64,000 nucleotides of DNA from Leptospiraceae bacterium (GCA_027485405.1 JAIXRB010000072.1:1-64000); one strand, 5' to 3'; positions 9,512-18,512 are shown, numbered from the stretch's first letter. Translations and numbers: made by a program. The notes: generated from the letters alone by a model not told the origin.

Positions 9512-11100
9512 AAATTCGTAACTGCACAAGCTTCTGCAACTTTCCAACCATCCATTGCCGCCGAGATAATCCCTCCCGCATAACCAGCACCTTCACCACA
9601 AGGATAAAGGCCTTTTACTTCCGTATGTTGCAAAGTGATAGGATCTCTCGGAATGTGAACAGGAGAAGATGTCCTGGTTTCAGGTGCATGGACAATCGCT
9701 GAATCGCTGATATATCCCTTTCTAGTTTTTTCAAACTCTAAAAATCCTTTTTGAAGTGTTGTATAAATAAATTTAGGTAGAACATTTCCTAATTCTACAG
9801 ATTGAATTCCTGGAGGATAGGATGTTTTTGGAAGATCTGCGGATTGTTTTCCTGAGACGAAATCAGAGAGACGTTGGGCGGGTGCTTTTCCAGAACCATC
9901 CGTAGCCTTCCAAGCCCGCTTTTCGATGGATTCTTGAAATTTCATTGCCGCAAGTGGCCCAAACTCTTCAAATTCGATAAAATCTTCCAGTTTTAACTCG
10001 ACTACGATGCCTGAGTTTGCCGTAGACCGAGACCGACTTGAGGCTGACCATCCATTTGTAACTATTTGTTCGGGTTGCGTCGCACAAGGAGCGATCACTC
10101 CACCTGGACACATGCAAAAGGAATAAACCCCTCTATTTTCAATTTGTTTGACCAACGAATATTCAGCAGGTGGTAAGAACTTTCCTCTTTCAGTCGTATG
10201 ATATTGCATTGAATCTACGTAAGATTGAGGGTGTTCTACTCTGACTCCTATCGCCAAGGGTTTAAGATTGATTTGAATTCCTTTTTTGTTTAAGAGTTCA
10301 AAGATGTCTCTAGCACTATGCCCCGTCGCAAGAATTAGATTGTTCGTTACAATCTGCTTTCCTTCTAAAGTTTCAACAGCTTGGACCATCCCTTGGTCCA
10401 AATTGAAATTAGTAACTCTAGTTCCAAAGTGAACCTCTCCCCCGTTCTCCAAAATAAACTCGCGCATGTTTCGAATGATTCCAGGCAATAGATTGGTCCC
10501 AATATGAGGATGAGCTTCGATAAGAATATCGCGCTTGGCTCCAAAGCGGACAAAATACTCTAAAATCTTTTGGACGTTTCCTCTTTTGTGGGAGCGAGTA
10601 TAAAGCTTTCCATCGGAATAGGTGCCAGCTCCTCCTTCCCCAAAACAATAGTTTGAGTCCAAATTGACTCGGTTATGAACATTGATACCTTGAAGATCCG
10701 TAACTCTATCTTTTACGTTTTTCCCTCTTTCTAAAATTATTGGCTTAATCCCCAATTCTATCAATCGGATAGCTGAAAAAAGTCCAGCGGGACCCATTCC
10801 TACCACAACTACGGATTTGGATTGGTTTACATTTTTTACTTGGGGGAACTGAGTTTCTGTTAACTGGAAATTTTCATTTTGATAAACAGCCAGGGTCAAT
10901 TCATATTGGACTAGTTTTTGCCTAGCATCGATGGACTTATGCAAAACCTCTATATGAGTAATTTCATTTTTTGGAATGCTTAGTTTTCGACTTACCGAAG
11001 CTTTGAGTTTTTTTTCATCGCCCCAGATTTCTGGAAGAACTCTAATTCTGATTTGATGGATCAAAGGATTAGAGAAGCACAGCTTGCAGTTTTTGATCAA
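9508..11100 (-). CDS. FAD-dependent oxidoreductase, COG2509 family
   Basis: This is a flavoprotein dehydrogenase of unknown substrate. A small alpha/beta N-terminal domain (about 1-95) precedes a dinucleotide-binding loop, VVVVGMGPAGLFSA (about 96-110). Also visible are an acidic FAD-ribose segment ending ILERG, the family hallmark CFGEGGAGTYSDGKL, an ATGHSARD motif and the closing GEGAGYAGGI block that contacts FAD. At 530 aa it has the usual length. The first ATG overlaps the thiolase-like gene by 32 bases. A TTG at 11067 would remove the overlap and start just before IHQIRIRV, so the start is uncertain. It is coupled to engB downstream by ATGA. Confidence 0.85.
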   Translation of the reverse strand: MIKNCKLCFSNPLIHQIRIRVLPEIWGDEKKLKASVSRKLSIPKNEITHIEVLHKSIDARQKLVQYELTLAVYQNENFQLTETQFPQVKNVNQSKSVVVVGMGPAGLFSAIRLIELGIKPIILERGKNVKDRVTDLQGINVHNRVNLDSNYCFGEGGAGTYSDGKLYTRSHKRGNVQKILEYFVRFGAKRDILIEAHPHIGTNLLPGIIRNMREFILENGGEVHFGTRVTNFNLDQGMVQAVETLEGKQIVTNNLILATGHSARDIFELLNKKGIQINLKPLAIGVRVEHPQSYVDSMQYHTTERGKFLPPAEYSLVKQIENRGVYSFCMCPGGVIAPCATQPEQIVTNGWSASSRSRSTANSGIVVELKLEDFIEFEEFGPLAAMKFQESIEKRAWKATDGSGKAPAQRLSDFVSGKQSADLPKTSYPPGIQSVELGNVLPKFIYTTLQKGFLEFEKTRKGYISDSAIVHAPETRTSSPVHIPRDPITLQHTEVKGLYPCGEGAGYAGGIISAAMDGWKVAEACAVTNL

Positions 11101-12601
11101 TCATTTGAAAAATTACAGTAGTCTCTCCGGGTTTCACAGCATCATCGGTTTTGACTTCTTCTCCATTTTTTTCGTACAGGTTCGTTAGCTTCATTTTTCC
11201 AGACGCAGTTTTGGAGAGAACTAAAACATAAGGTGGCTTTTTTGAGCCTCCAGGATTGAAATAGACTGTCGTTGAAGAGAGTATAGTTGCCGATTCATTT
11301 TCGGTAACCAGAGGATCTGCAACAGATAATTGTTTAAGCTTTCTCGCGGGAATTGGTTTTCTCGGATTTTGGTCCAAAGTGAATAAAACCACTGTATTGA
11401 TGCTATCGATTCCCCCGTTCCCACTCAATAAGGCGTTAGTCGGATTTGACTTTCGAACCAAAACTGGGTTCACTGCCAAGCCATACTGACTTAGAATATC
11501 GATCAATCCCGTTGCTCCCGATAGAGACATTGCCGCTTGGTAGTTTAGGATTCCGCCTCCAGAGTTGATAGGGATACTTTTTTCTCCATTGGGGATCTCT
11601 CCAATTTCCAATCCTTTTGCAACATCTTTCGGGTTGGTTCCAAAATACTGGCTCGCTTGTGTTATGATCATACCAGGAAAGCAATCATAGATCCAAGCGT
11701 ATTCAATACTGGAGCGAGTCATTCCAGCCATCGAAAAAGCTCGTTCGGCGGCAAGGCCTGCCGGGCTCATCATATCATTTTTTAAATAAAAGAACTCTGT
11801 ATGTGCGCTTTGGCCAGCTCCCGCTATAAATAGAGAAGGTGCTCTGGATTTTAGAACTCCCGCAGATTCCAATTCCCGTTTTTTTTGCTCTGAAGTGACC
11901 AAAGTTGCAAAACCGTGATCTGTTACGATTGCGATCATTGGTGTCGAATAACATCCTGCTAATGGCTTTCTTAACTGTTTATCTGTTAATTCTTTGTTGA
12001 ACTGAAAAGCTCTTGGATTATCTTTTGCTAGATTTCTAAAGAAGATGGTTATTTTTTCCAATTCGTCTTGGCTAATTTCTGAATCGATCATCAGTCTTTT
12101 GGCAAGCATAGAATAGAAAGCAATCAAGGTAGATCCATACGGAATCTCGAATTCAGGATGACAGACCATTTCTGTGAGTCTTTTCAAATCTGCTACTTGT
12201 TTGAATGCTGATTTGGGAACATCTGCACCTGCTACTAAAACAACGGCTTCGGGATTAGAGTTTACTATTGTATAAGCTTGGGCAATGGCACCTCCAACAC
12301 TTGCCCCACCTAAGTCTACTTCGTGGGAAGCAAATCCTGTGAAACCTAAGGTATTTCCATCTTTTACAGTATGCCCATAACCTGGTCTAGCTAAGGACTT
12401 TGGTTCGATGGAAACAAAATCAGAAATATAGGGTGCCATTGCTGCCCTATCCGTTTTCAGAAAACTGAACAATTTATCAATAGCACTTGATAGAAGCAAA
12501 AAGTAGCGAGCTTCATTGCTCAATCCATTGTAGAGTTCTGGAGCAAACTCGCTTTCAATCGAATCTGATCCACCTAAAATTGTTATTAAACTTGAATTCA
12601 T
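11069..12601 (-). CDS. Thiolase-like protein (SCP-x/TLP1 type) lacking the catalytic Cys and His
   Basis: The protein has a thiolase fold (about 1-410) plus a C-terminal beta domain (about 420-510) like the extra domain of TLP1-type thiolases. Family landmarks remain: LGGASVGGA, VLVAGAD, the IYDCF segment near 305 and NSGGGIL near 347. At the nucleophile position the usual CASG is GGAS (Gly99), the usual GHP histidine motif is replaced by LNYQ, and the C-terminal CxGG cysteine is Ser393. It therefore cannot work as an ordinary acetyl-CoA acetyltransferase. Some SCP-x relatives that lost the cysteine act as aldolases in sterol side-chain breakdown, and a non-catalytic role is also possible. 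It starts inside the stop of the upstream gene (ATGA, 12598-12601). Confidence 0.75.
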   Translation of the reverse strand: MNSSLITILGGSDSIESEFAPELYNGLSNEARYFLLLSSAIDKLFSFLKTDRAAMAPYISDFVSIEPKSLARPGYGHTVKDGNTLGFTGFASHEVDLGGASVGGAIAQAYTIVNSNPEAVVLVAGADVPKSAFKQVADLKRLTEMVCHPEFEIPYGSTLIAFYSMLAKRLMIDSEISQDELEKITIFFRNLAKDNPRAFQFNKELTDKQLRKPLAGCYSTPMIAIVTDHGFATLVTSEQKKRELESAGVLKSRAPSLFIAGAGQSAHTEFFYLKNDMMSPAGLAAERAFSMAGMTRSSIEYAWIYDCFPGMIITQASQYFGTNPKDVAKGLEIGEIPNGEKSIPINSGGGILNYQAAMSLSGATGLIDILSQYGLAVNPVLVRKSNPTNALLSGNGGIDSINTVVLFTLDQNPRKPIPARKLKQLSVADPLVTENESATILSSTTVYFNPGGSKKPPYVLVLSKTASGKMKLTNLYEKNGEEVKTDDAVKPGETTVIFQMIDQKLQAVLL

Positions 12602-13401
12602 TGATCTTCCTGTAAGCCGACAAGCGAGCCCATTCTAAAATCTTGGATTATTTTCTTGGCTCTAAAGTTAATTATATCTAAACATTCACCAATGGATTTT
12701 CCATTATATTGATCGTATGATCTAGATTCAGATTTTTGGTCTAAAGAAACTGTTCGATCCAAGTTCATTTTATTTTGAGTTATAATTTTAGTAATATTGT
12801 CACTTAGGTTCTTCAAAGCAAAAGATGATTCTTTTAACAAACTCTGTGTATGCTTTTCCATTTGAACGACGCTACCGTTTGAATCCATCATTAGTTTGAT
12901 ATAGTCTTGGATTCGAATGGATGGCAATCCTCTTCGACTCATTCCGACGCGTTCAATTTGCAGAAGTGGTTCCTGAACAAAGGCATAGTCAGGCGTTCCT
13001 TTGAAAATCGAGAGCAAAGCCGGGAAATCTCTTTCGCAAAATTCATTCAAGGCACCGTAAAAATAGCGAATCTCTGGCTTAGCTAGAGCATGGAAATCGA
13101 TTTTAGGATAGGACGATAAGCGTTCCATGTTTTCATCTAATATGCGATTGAGGGTTTCAGCTTTTTGAAGCTCCTTTTTTTGAACAATTGATTTCATTTT
13201 TGACTTTAATTGTTCTAAAAAAACGATCTCTTCATTTAAAAACTTAGTAACACTAGTTCGATATTGAAGAACTTGAAGATATCTTTTTTCAAAACCTGCT
13301 AAGTCAAAAGACTTTGGATTCAACTTTCCTTGTTCTCTGTATTCAGATCTTATTTTTTCTAGGATTGCTTTTATTTCTGCATCACTTAATTCTTTTGACA
13401 T
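12598..13401 (-). CDS. Hypothetical helical protein, 267 aa
   Basis: I do not recognise this protein. It is cytoplasmic by appearance (no signal or membrane segment) and almost entirely helical, with charged heptad-like stretches at about 45-80 and 180-215 that could form coiled coils. It starts one base after the stop of the preceding gene (TAA at 13403-13405) and ends in an ATGA overlap with the thiolase-like gene. This indicates translation in fixed ratio with both neighbours. A structural or regulatory partner of the other unknown proteins in the operon is an inference from position only. Confidence 0.75.
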   Translation of the reverse strand: MSKELSDAEIKAILEKIRSEYREQGKLNPKSFDLAGFEKRYLQVLQYRTSVTKFLNEEIVFLEQLKSKMKSIVQKKELQKAETLNRILDENMERLSSYPKIDFHALAKPEIRYFYGALNEFCERDFPALLSIFKGTPDYAFVQEPLLQIERVGMSRRGLPSIRIQDYIKLMMDSNGSVVQMEKHTQSLLKESSFALKNLSDNITKIITQNKMNLDRTVSLDQKSESRSYDQYNGKSIGECLDIINFRAKKIIQDFRMGSLVGLQEDQ

Positions 13402-13402
13402 T

Positions 13403-14425
13403 TTACTTAATCCAGGTTTTCAAATCGTTTAATATACCATCTAACTCTTGAGCAAAGAAAATTGCAGCATTCTTAGAATCAGCAAAAAGCAATTGATTTT
13501 GATATTGCAATTGTTTTATCTGAGGTTCAGACTTTAAATTTATCAACGAGAGCAATTGCTGACTAAATTGCTTCATTTTTTTTAAACAACTGTCTATTCC
13601 TCGTTTCATTTCAAAAACATAAATGAAATCCAGTTTTTCTTTATCCGATTCTAAGTCGTTAACCAAATCTCGGTGTTCTATTGGAAGCTTAGAAATGTAA
13701 AAAGAAATCTGTCTTGGGAAAGTTTTAATTTCTTTATGTAAAAAATTGATACGCTCGATTTCTTGGAAGACTTCAAAAATCAGTTCTCTTTCAAAGTTTC
13801 CCACTATGTTTTTGTTTTCACTTGGATCTCCCGTAGCTTCAAAAATCATAGATTGTTTAAGGTTTTCTATGATATGTGTCAATCGGTCTTTGTGAGATTC
13901 CATTAAATCAAAAAAATAATCTATTCTTTGGTGATCAGTCAATCCAGGAGCAACTATTGGAGAGAGTCTTATTGCGGGAGTTTTTTTAGCAATTTGCGGA
14001 ATTTCTTTATTAGGTGATGTTTGTTTTTGTGCTGGTCGAGGTGGTGGTTCTTGGAAGATATCCAAATCTAAACTTTCATCCATTAAATCTGATTTATTAT
14101 GGGATTCAAATTCGCTTTTCTCTGTTAGAAAACTTTCGAGAACTGAATTCGTTTTTGGTTTTACATTGCTATCGGTTTTAATCGCAGGATCTGGATTAGA
14201 TGCTTTCTTAGGTTCCGAAGCTATCATACCGGAATTGACTAATTCGAGTTCTCCGTTTGCCAAAACTTTTAAAATCTCAATGCGGCGTGTGATTTTGTTG
14301 AAGCGAAGTACATATCGATTTTTTTGTTCATCGATAAACCTTTGGTTGATTTGTGAAACTGAGATTTTGTTAGTATCAATTTCTGAAATCGACTTTATCT
14401 TAATATAACTAGGTTTTGGGTTCAC
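13403..14425 (-). CDS. Hypothetical protein with Pro/Lys-rich linker and helical C-terminal half, 340 aa
   Basis: I do not recognise this protein. Residues 1-65 look like a small folded domain (VLRFNKITRRIEIL). About 70-165 is a low-complexity linker rich in Ser, Pro, Lys and Asp, and 165-340 is helical with long amphipathic stretches. There is no signal peptide. The start is GTG at 14425, overlapping the stop of the upstream small gene as GTGA. The next gene begins one base after its stop. The domain-linker-helix layout resembles a scaffold or adaptor, but nothing in the sequence proves that. Confidence 0.75.
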   Translation of the reverse strand: MNPKPSYIKIKSISEIDTNKISVSQINQRFIDEQKNRYVLRFNKITRRIEILKVLANGELELVNSGMIASEPKKASNPDPAIKTDSNVKPKTNSVLESFLTEKSEFESHNKSDLMDESLDLDIFQEPPPRPAQKQTSPNKEIPQIAKKTPAIRLSPIVAPGLTDHQRIDYFFDLMESHKDRLTHIIENLKQSMIFEATGDPSENKNIVGNFERELIFEVFQEIERINFLHKEIKTFPRQISFYISKLPIEHRDLVNDLESDKEKLDFIYVFEMKRGIDSCLKKMKQFSQQLLSLINLKSEPQIKQLQYQNQLLFADSKNAAIFFAQELDGILNDLKTWIK

Positions 14426-14703
14426 AGGCGCAGAATTTCCAAGGCGGCTTCGTTAAAAGCATACGAAAGCAGTTGATTCGGGTCAACTGACTTCTCCAAT
14501 GCCTTTTGCAATAAGAAGAAAAAGTCGCTTCTTGTTAGGGATACACGGTCAAATTGGATACTTTTGCCCGGGGAGTCCCAATTTTCAGGGAGAGGCTCGT
14601 GTAAAAGTAGAAGGGCTAGCTTCAGAACAATGCCTTTTTCCAAGTTTTTTTCATTTAAAATCGCAGAAAGCTCTGGATCAATCCCAATCAATCCTGTAAA
14701 CAT
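14422..14703 (-). CDS. Hypothetical small protein, first gene of the minus-strand operon, 93 aa
   Basis: I do not recognise this protein. It is Leu-rich, about 93 aa and probably helical, with no signal peptide. The start was set at the ATG at 14703 because an AGAGGT ribosome site lies 7 bases before it. The frame stays open to a TTG at 14835, but that start has no ribosome site and would run into the start of rpsT on the other strand. Its stop overlaps the GTG of the next gene (GTGA). The ~110 bases between here and rpsT must carry promoters for both directions, though I could not pick out clear hexamers. Confidence 0.65.
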   Translation of the reverse strand: MFTGLIGIDPELSAILNEKNLEKGIVLKLALLLLHEPLPENWDSPGKSIQFDRVSLTRSDFFFLLQKALEKSVDPNQLLSYAFNEAALEILRL

Positions 14704-14813
14704 AGATACCTCTGGGTATTTAGGCAGTTTTTTTCCTAAACTGGCTTTTGCGAAAGATTGACCCAGTAGGCATTCCCGAAAGACTGGACGAAAAACTGGT
14801 TGGGGCAAACTCC

Positions 14814-15077
14814 TTGGCAAATTTAAAATCCTCAAAAAAAGACATTCGCAGAACTATCACTCGAAATCTTCGTAACTCTGAAGACCGTTCTGAGATTAGA
14901 ACATATGCAAAACAATTGCTAAAGGCTGTAAAGGCTGGAAACAAAGAAGAAGCGCTCCAAATTCTAACTAAGTACTCTTCCCGATTGGACAAAGCCGCAA
15001 AGACAAAGCTTATCCATAAGAACAATGCATCTCGACACAAATCTAGAATGGCAAAAAGAGTGAACAAAATCGCCTAA
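14814..15077 (+). CDS. rpsT: 30S ribosomal protein S20
   Basis: S20 binds 16S rRNA early in assembly of the small subunit. The start is set at TTG 14814 because the protein then opens (M)ANLKSSKKDIRRT, matching the conserved S20 N terminus. The open frame continues 22 codons upstream with unrelated sequence. That gives 87 aa, the standard length. The C-terminal HKNNASRHKSRMAKRVN helix is typical. E. coli S20 also uses a UUG start and is autogenously controlled, so the weak start may be regulatory here too (inference). A strong terminator follows. Confidence 0.95.
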   Translation: MANLKSSKKDIRRTITRNLRNSEDRSEIRTYAKQLLKAVKAGNKEEALQILTKYSSRLDKAAKTKLIHKNNASRHKSRMAKRVNKIA

Positions 15078-15103
15078 GCGATTTTTAAGCTGATTCGGAA
15101 TCA

Positions 15104-15127
15104 AAGCCACCTCAGGGTGGCTTTTTT
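15104..15127 (+). terminator. Rho-independent terminator of rpsT
   Basis: An 8-base-pair stem, AAGCCACC/GGTGGCTT, closed by the loop TCAG, is followed directly by a T-run (to 15127). It lies 27 bases after the rpsT stop and before the tRNA gene, so the tRNA should have its own promoter or depend on readthrough. Confidence 0.92.
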
Positions 15128-15173
15128 ATTTTCTAGACACCACGACACATTTTCACATCATGACAATACGAAC

Positions 15174-15246
15174 GGGCGATTAGCTCAGCTGGGAGAGCAG
15201 CTGCCTTACAAGCAGCGGGTCGGCAGTTCAATCCTGTCATCGCCCA
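15174..15246 (+). tRNA. tRNA-Val (anticodon TAC)
   Basis: A complete cloverleaf can be folded. The acceptor stem GGGCGAT pairs with ATCGCCC. The D arm is GCTC...GAGC, the anticodon stem GCTGC/GCAGC closes the loop CTTACAA with anticodon TAC (15207-15209), and the T arm GGCAG/CTGTC has the TTCAATC loop. The discriminator base is A at 15246. The CCA end is not encoded. It is a single gene, not in a cluster, between rpsT and glmM. Confidence 0.96.
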
Positions 15247-15309
15247 AACCGTTCTCCTTCCCGAAAGGACTGGACGCAACCAGGGACTATCCTATTCTGG
15301 AATCGTTTC

Positions 15310-16683
15310 ATGAAACTCTCACAAACATTCGATCTCTCGAACCTTATGATCTCTGTCTCCGGTGTTAGGGGAAAGATTCAATCTGGTTTTGGACTAGAAG
15401 AGGTTCTTTTGTTTTCCAATGCCTTTGCACAAATGGTTGAAGGCAAGACCGTAGTAGTCGGAAGAGATTCAAGACCAAGTGGCGAATACATTCAGCACAT
15501 TTTGTTTGCCGCCTTACAGAGTAGGAACTGCAATATTATACCTTTGGGCTTAGTTCCAACCCCGACTGTCAAAGCCGTAGTCAATCTATCAAAAGCAAGA
15601 GCTGGGGTAATGCTATCAGCCTCGCATAATCCTATGGAGTGGAACGCATTTAAATTCATTTCGGAAAAGGGTTTTTTCTTCAGTTCATCTGAAAACCAAC
15701 AACTGCTAAAGAACCTAGAAGCTCAGAAGTTTCCTCTTCCAGCAATTCATCCAAAAACTTCAATGATTGACGGAATGGTCCATATCAATGGCCATATAGA
15801 GTCCGTTTTACAAAGAGTAAACTCTCCAAAAATAAAAAAGAAAAAATTCAAAGTTTTCCTGGATGCGGTAGGCGGAGCCGGTTCTGTGCTTGTTCCGCTT
15901 CTTTTAGATAAGTTGGGTTGTCAGGTGATTTTGCACAATTGTTTGCCTGATGGTACTTTTCCAAGACCACCCGAACCGACACCGAGCGCATTAGTTCAGA
16001 GTTACAAGGCTATGAAGCGAACTGGAGCAGACATTGGTTTTGCCCTGGATCCAGATGCAGATAGGTTGGTTTTGATTTCTGCAAAGAATGGACCTGTTTC
16101 CGAAGAACTTACTTTGCCTCTCGCATTACTAAATGTGTTACCTAGTGCGAAAAAGAACAGTAAAGTTGTAATCAATCTTAGTTCCAGCTTTGTTACAGAA
16201 ATGGTAGCGAGTCAGTACAATGCGCAAGTCCTCCGATCAAAAGTGGGAGAAGCAAACGTAGTCTCTAAGATGATTGAAACGAAGGCAGTGTTTGGTGGGG
16301 AAGGAAACGGAGGGATTATTGATCCTCTCATTCCATCTTTTGGTAGAGACACCTTGTCTGGGATTGCTCATATTTTGAATCTTATGGCTGAAACTGGGAA
16401 AACACTGGAAGCTTTATTGGACACTTTACCTGCATCCGTCATGGAAAAGAAGGCATTTCCTTTGCAAAGAAACCAGTCTCTATCTGTTATTTATAGTAAG
16501 CTTAAGACTGAATTCTCCAAAGCGCAAGTATCCGAAATTGATGGATTGTGGCTTTCTGAGGGAGAGCGTTGGGTACATGTGAGACCTTCCAATACGGAAC
16601 CCATTTTCCGAGTGATCGGGGAAGCAAAAACACAAAAGGACTTAGATCAGATGATGCAAAGGGTAAGAAAATGTGCGGAATAG
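15310..16683 (+). CDS. glmM: Phosphoglucosamine mutase
   Basis: GlmM converts glucosamine-6-phosphate to glucosamine-1-phosphate, a step towards UDP-GlcNAc for peptidoglycan and LPS. The phosphohexomutase signatures are intact: SASHNP with the phosphoserine at Ser105, the metal loop DPDADRL, the sugar-binding GEGNGG, and a C-terminal phosphate loop with RPSNTEP. The sequence after the active serine (EWNAFKF) resembles the Bacteroidetes-type GlmM. glmS starts 13 bases before its stop, which strongly favours GlmM over phosphomanno- or phosphoglucomutase. The ATG at 15310 is used; an internal ATG at residue 13 is possible. Confidence 0.88.
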   Translation: MKLSQTFDLSNLMISVSGVRGKIQSGFGLEEVLLFSNAFAQMVEGKTVVVGRDSRPSGEYIQHILFAALQSRNCNIIPLGLVPTPTVKAVVNLSKARAGVMLSASHNPMEWNAFKFISEKGFFFSSSENQQLLKNLEAQKFPLPAIHPKTSMIDGMVHINGHIESVLQRVNSPKIKKKKFKVFLDAVGGAGSVLVPLLLDKLGCQVILHNCLPDGTFPRPPEPTPSALVQSYKAMKRTGADIGFALDPDADRLVLISAKNGPVSEELTLPLALLNVLPSAKKNSKVVINLSSSFVTEMVASQYNAQVLRSKVGEANVVSKMIETKAVFGGEGNGGIIDPLIPSFGRDTLSGIAHILNLMAETGKTLEALLDTLPASVMEKKAFPLQRNQSLSVIYSKLKTEFSKAQVSEIDGLWLSEGERWVHVRPSNTEPIFRVIGEAKTQKDLDQMMQRVRKCAE

Positions 16684-18506
16684 TTGGATACGTTGGAAAA
16701 AGAGATGCTTTGCCCGTCATTATCAAAGGCTTAAAACGACTCGAATACAGAGGTTATGATAGCGCTGGAGTTGCTTTGTTAAATGGTAGCCTGGAAGTAA
16801 CTAAAAAGAAAGGCAAAGTATCCGACTTAGAAAAGGCTTTGGAGGGCAAAGAACACAAAGCAACAATAGGAATTGGTCATACACGTTGGGCTACTCATGG
16901 AGAACCAAACGATAAAAATGCGCACCCTCATAGCTCTTCAGACGGAAAACTAGTTATCATTCACAATGGCATTATAGAAAACTACGCTTCTTTGAAAAAA
17001 GAGTTAGAAAAGAGCGGACACAGTTTCTCTTCTGATACTGATTCCGAGGTTTTGATTCATCTAATCGAAGAAATCAAAAAACAAAACAAATGTTCAACGG
17101 AAGAGGCAGTACGCCTCGCCTTAAATGAAGTCGTTGGAGCGTATGCAATTGTAGTTCTTTCTGCTGATGATGGAAGGCAACTCGTTGCCGCTAGAAAAGG
17201 TTCGCCTTTAGTCATTGGAATCGGAAACGGTGAGTTTTTCATTGCATCTGATGCCACCCCTATCATCGAGTATACAAACAATGTAACTTATCTGAATGAC
17301 CAAGAAATAGCTGTCATAAAGGACGGAAAGCTAAGTGTAAAAACTTTGTCCAATGTCACAAAAAACCCATTCATTCAAAAACTCGAAATGGATTTGGAAG
17401 ACATCGAAAAAGGTGGCTATCCCCACTTCATGCTCAAAGAAATCTTTGAACAACCGAAATCTATTTTTGACACGATGAGGGGACGTTTACTTTCAAAAAC
17501 TGGTCAACTCGCTATCAACGGCATTGAGCAGTATCTCAATCGCTTTTTAAACGCAGATAGAATCATCATGGTGGGTTGCGGAACTAGCTGGCATGCTGGA
17601 CTGATCGGTGAATACTTAATTGAAGAACTGTCTCGCATTCCTGTAGAAGTTGAATACGCTTCTGAGTTTCGATACAGAAATCCAGTGATCAGGGATACCG
17701 ATATCGTAATCGCCATTTCTCAGTCAGGTGAAACGGCTGATACTTTGGCGGCCATTGAACTCGCCAAATCAAAAGGGGCATTGATTTTTGGAGTTTGTAA
17801 TGTTGTAGGTTCTTCTATAGCAAGAGCCAGTCATGGGGGAGCTTACATCCATGCTGGTCCCGAGATAGGTGTCGCAAGTACAAAAGCTTTTACTTCTCAA
17901 GTGACCATTTTAACTATGATTGCTTTGGTTCTTGGAATCAAAAAAGGAACTATTTCTGTTAGTCGATTCCAGGAGCTATTGATAGCTTTGGATTCAATAC
18001 CAGGCAAAGTAGAATCCATTCTAGCAAACGCCGATCAAATCCTCGAAATTGCAAAATCCTTTTACAAAGCGTCTAACATACTTTATTTAGGTCGGGGATT
18101 TAACTTTCCTGTAGCTTTAGAAGGAGCTCTCAAATTAAAAGAGATTTCTTATATCCACGCTGAAGGTTATCCTGCGGCTGAAATGAAACATGGACCAATC
18201 GCCTTAATTGATGAAGACATGCCTGTTGTTTTTATCGCAACAAAGGATGGAAGCTACGAAAAAATTGTCTCAAACATCCAAGAGGTCAAGGCTAGAAAAG
18301 GAAAGGTCATAGCCATTGTAACAGAAGGAGACGCTGAGCTAAAAGAGATGGCTGATTTCTCTTTTGAAATTCCGAGCATTCCTGACCCTCTTGTGCCATT
18401 GCTTGCCGTCATTCCTTTGCAATTGCTTTCTTATCATATTGCCATCCTGCGCGGATGCAATGTGGATCAACCGCGTAACCTGGCTAAGTCTGTAACAGTA
18501 GAATAG
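16671..18506 (+). CDS. glmS: Glutamine-fructose-6-phosphate aminotransferase (isomerizing)
   Basis: GlmS makes glucosamine-6-phosphate from fructose-6-phosphate and glutamine, the committed step of amino-sugar synthesis. The start was placed at ATG 16671 because the catalytic Cys must be residue 2 (MCGIVGYVG). A longer open frame beginning at 16569 would bury it. A GGGTAAG ribosome site precedes. Residues about 1-230 form the glutaminase domain, followed by two SIS sugar-isomerase domains (CGTSWHAG and SQSGETADT) and the C-terminal tail NLAKSVTVE. At 611 aa it is of normal size. It overlaps glmM by 13 bases. No glmS ribozyme is expected or seen inside this operon. Confidence 0.97.
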   Translation: MCGIVGYVGKRDALPVIIKGLKRLEYRGYDSAGVALLNGSLEVTKKKGKVSDLEKALEGKEHKATIGIGHTRWATHGEPNDKNAHPHSSSDGKLVIIHNGIIENYASLKKELEKSGHSFSSDTDSEVLIHLIEEIKKQNKCSTEEAVRLALNEVVGAYAIVVLSADDGRQLVAARKGSPLVIGIGNGEFFIASDATPIIEYTNNVTYLNDQEIAVIKDGKLSVKTLSNVTKNPFIQKLEMDLEDIEKGGYPHFMLKEIFEQPKSIFDTMRGRLLSKTGQLAINGIEQYLNRFLNADRIIMVGCGTSWHAGLIGEYLIEELSRIPVEVEYASEFRYRNPVIRDTDIVIAISQSGETADTLAAIELAKSKGALIFGVCNVVGSSIARASHGGAYIHAGPEIGVASTKAFTSQVTILTMIALVLGIKKGTISVSRFQELLIALDSIPGKVESILANADQILEIAKSFYKASNILYLGRGFNFPVALEGALKLKEISYIHAEGYPAAEMKHGPIALIDEDMPVVFIATKDGSYEKIVSNIQEVKARKGKVIAIVTEGDAELKEMADFSFEIPSIPDPLVPLLAVIPLQLLSYHIAILRGCNVDQPRNLAKSVTVE

Positions 18507-18512
18507 TTTAAA

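Noticed and set aside
14704..14835. A 44-codon upstream extension of the 93-aa gene, beginning at TTG 14835
   Set aside because: No ribosome site precedes the TTG, it would overlap the rpsT start on the other strand, and ATG 14703 has a good AGAGGT site.
14773..15276. Two near-identical 18-19 base stretches (TTCCCGAAAGACTGGACG at 14773-14790 and a copy with one extra G at 15258-15276)
   Set aside because: Only one pair, one copy lying over the rpsT leader and one before glmM, with no flanking structure; could be chance. Not strong enough to call a repeat.
15310..15320. glmS ribozyme or other riboswitch near the glmM-glmS genes
   Set aside because: The only upstream gap is about 60 bases after the tRNA and cannot hold the conserved ribozyme core; glmS itself starts inside glmM.
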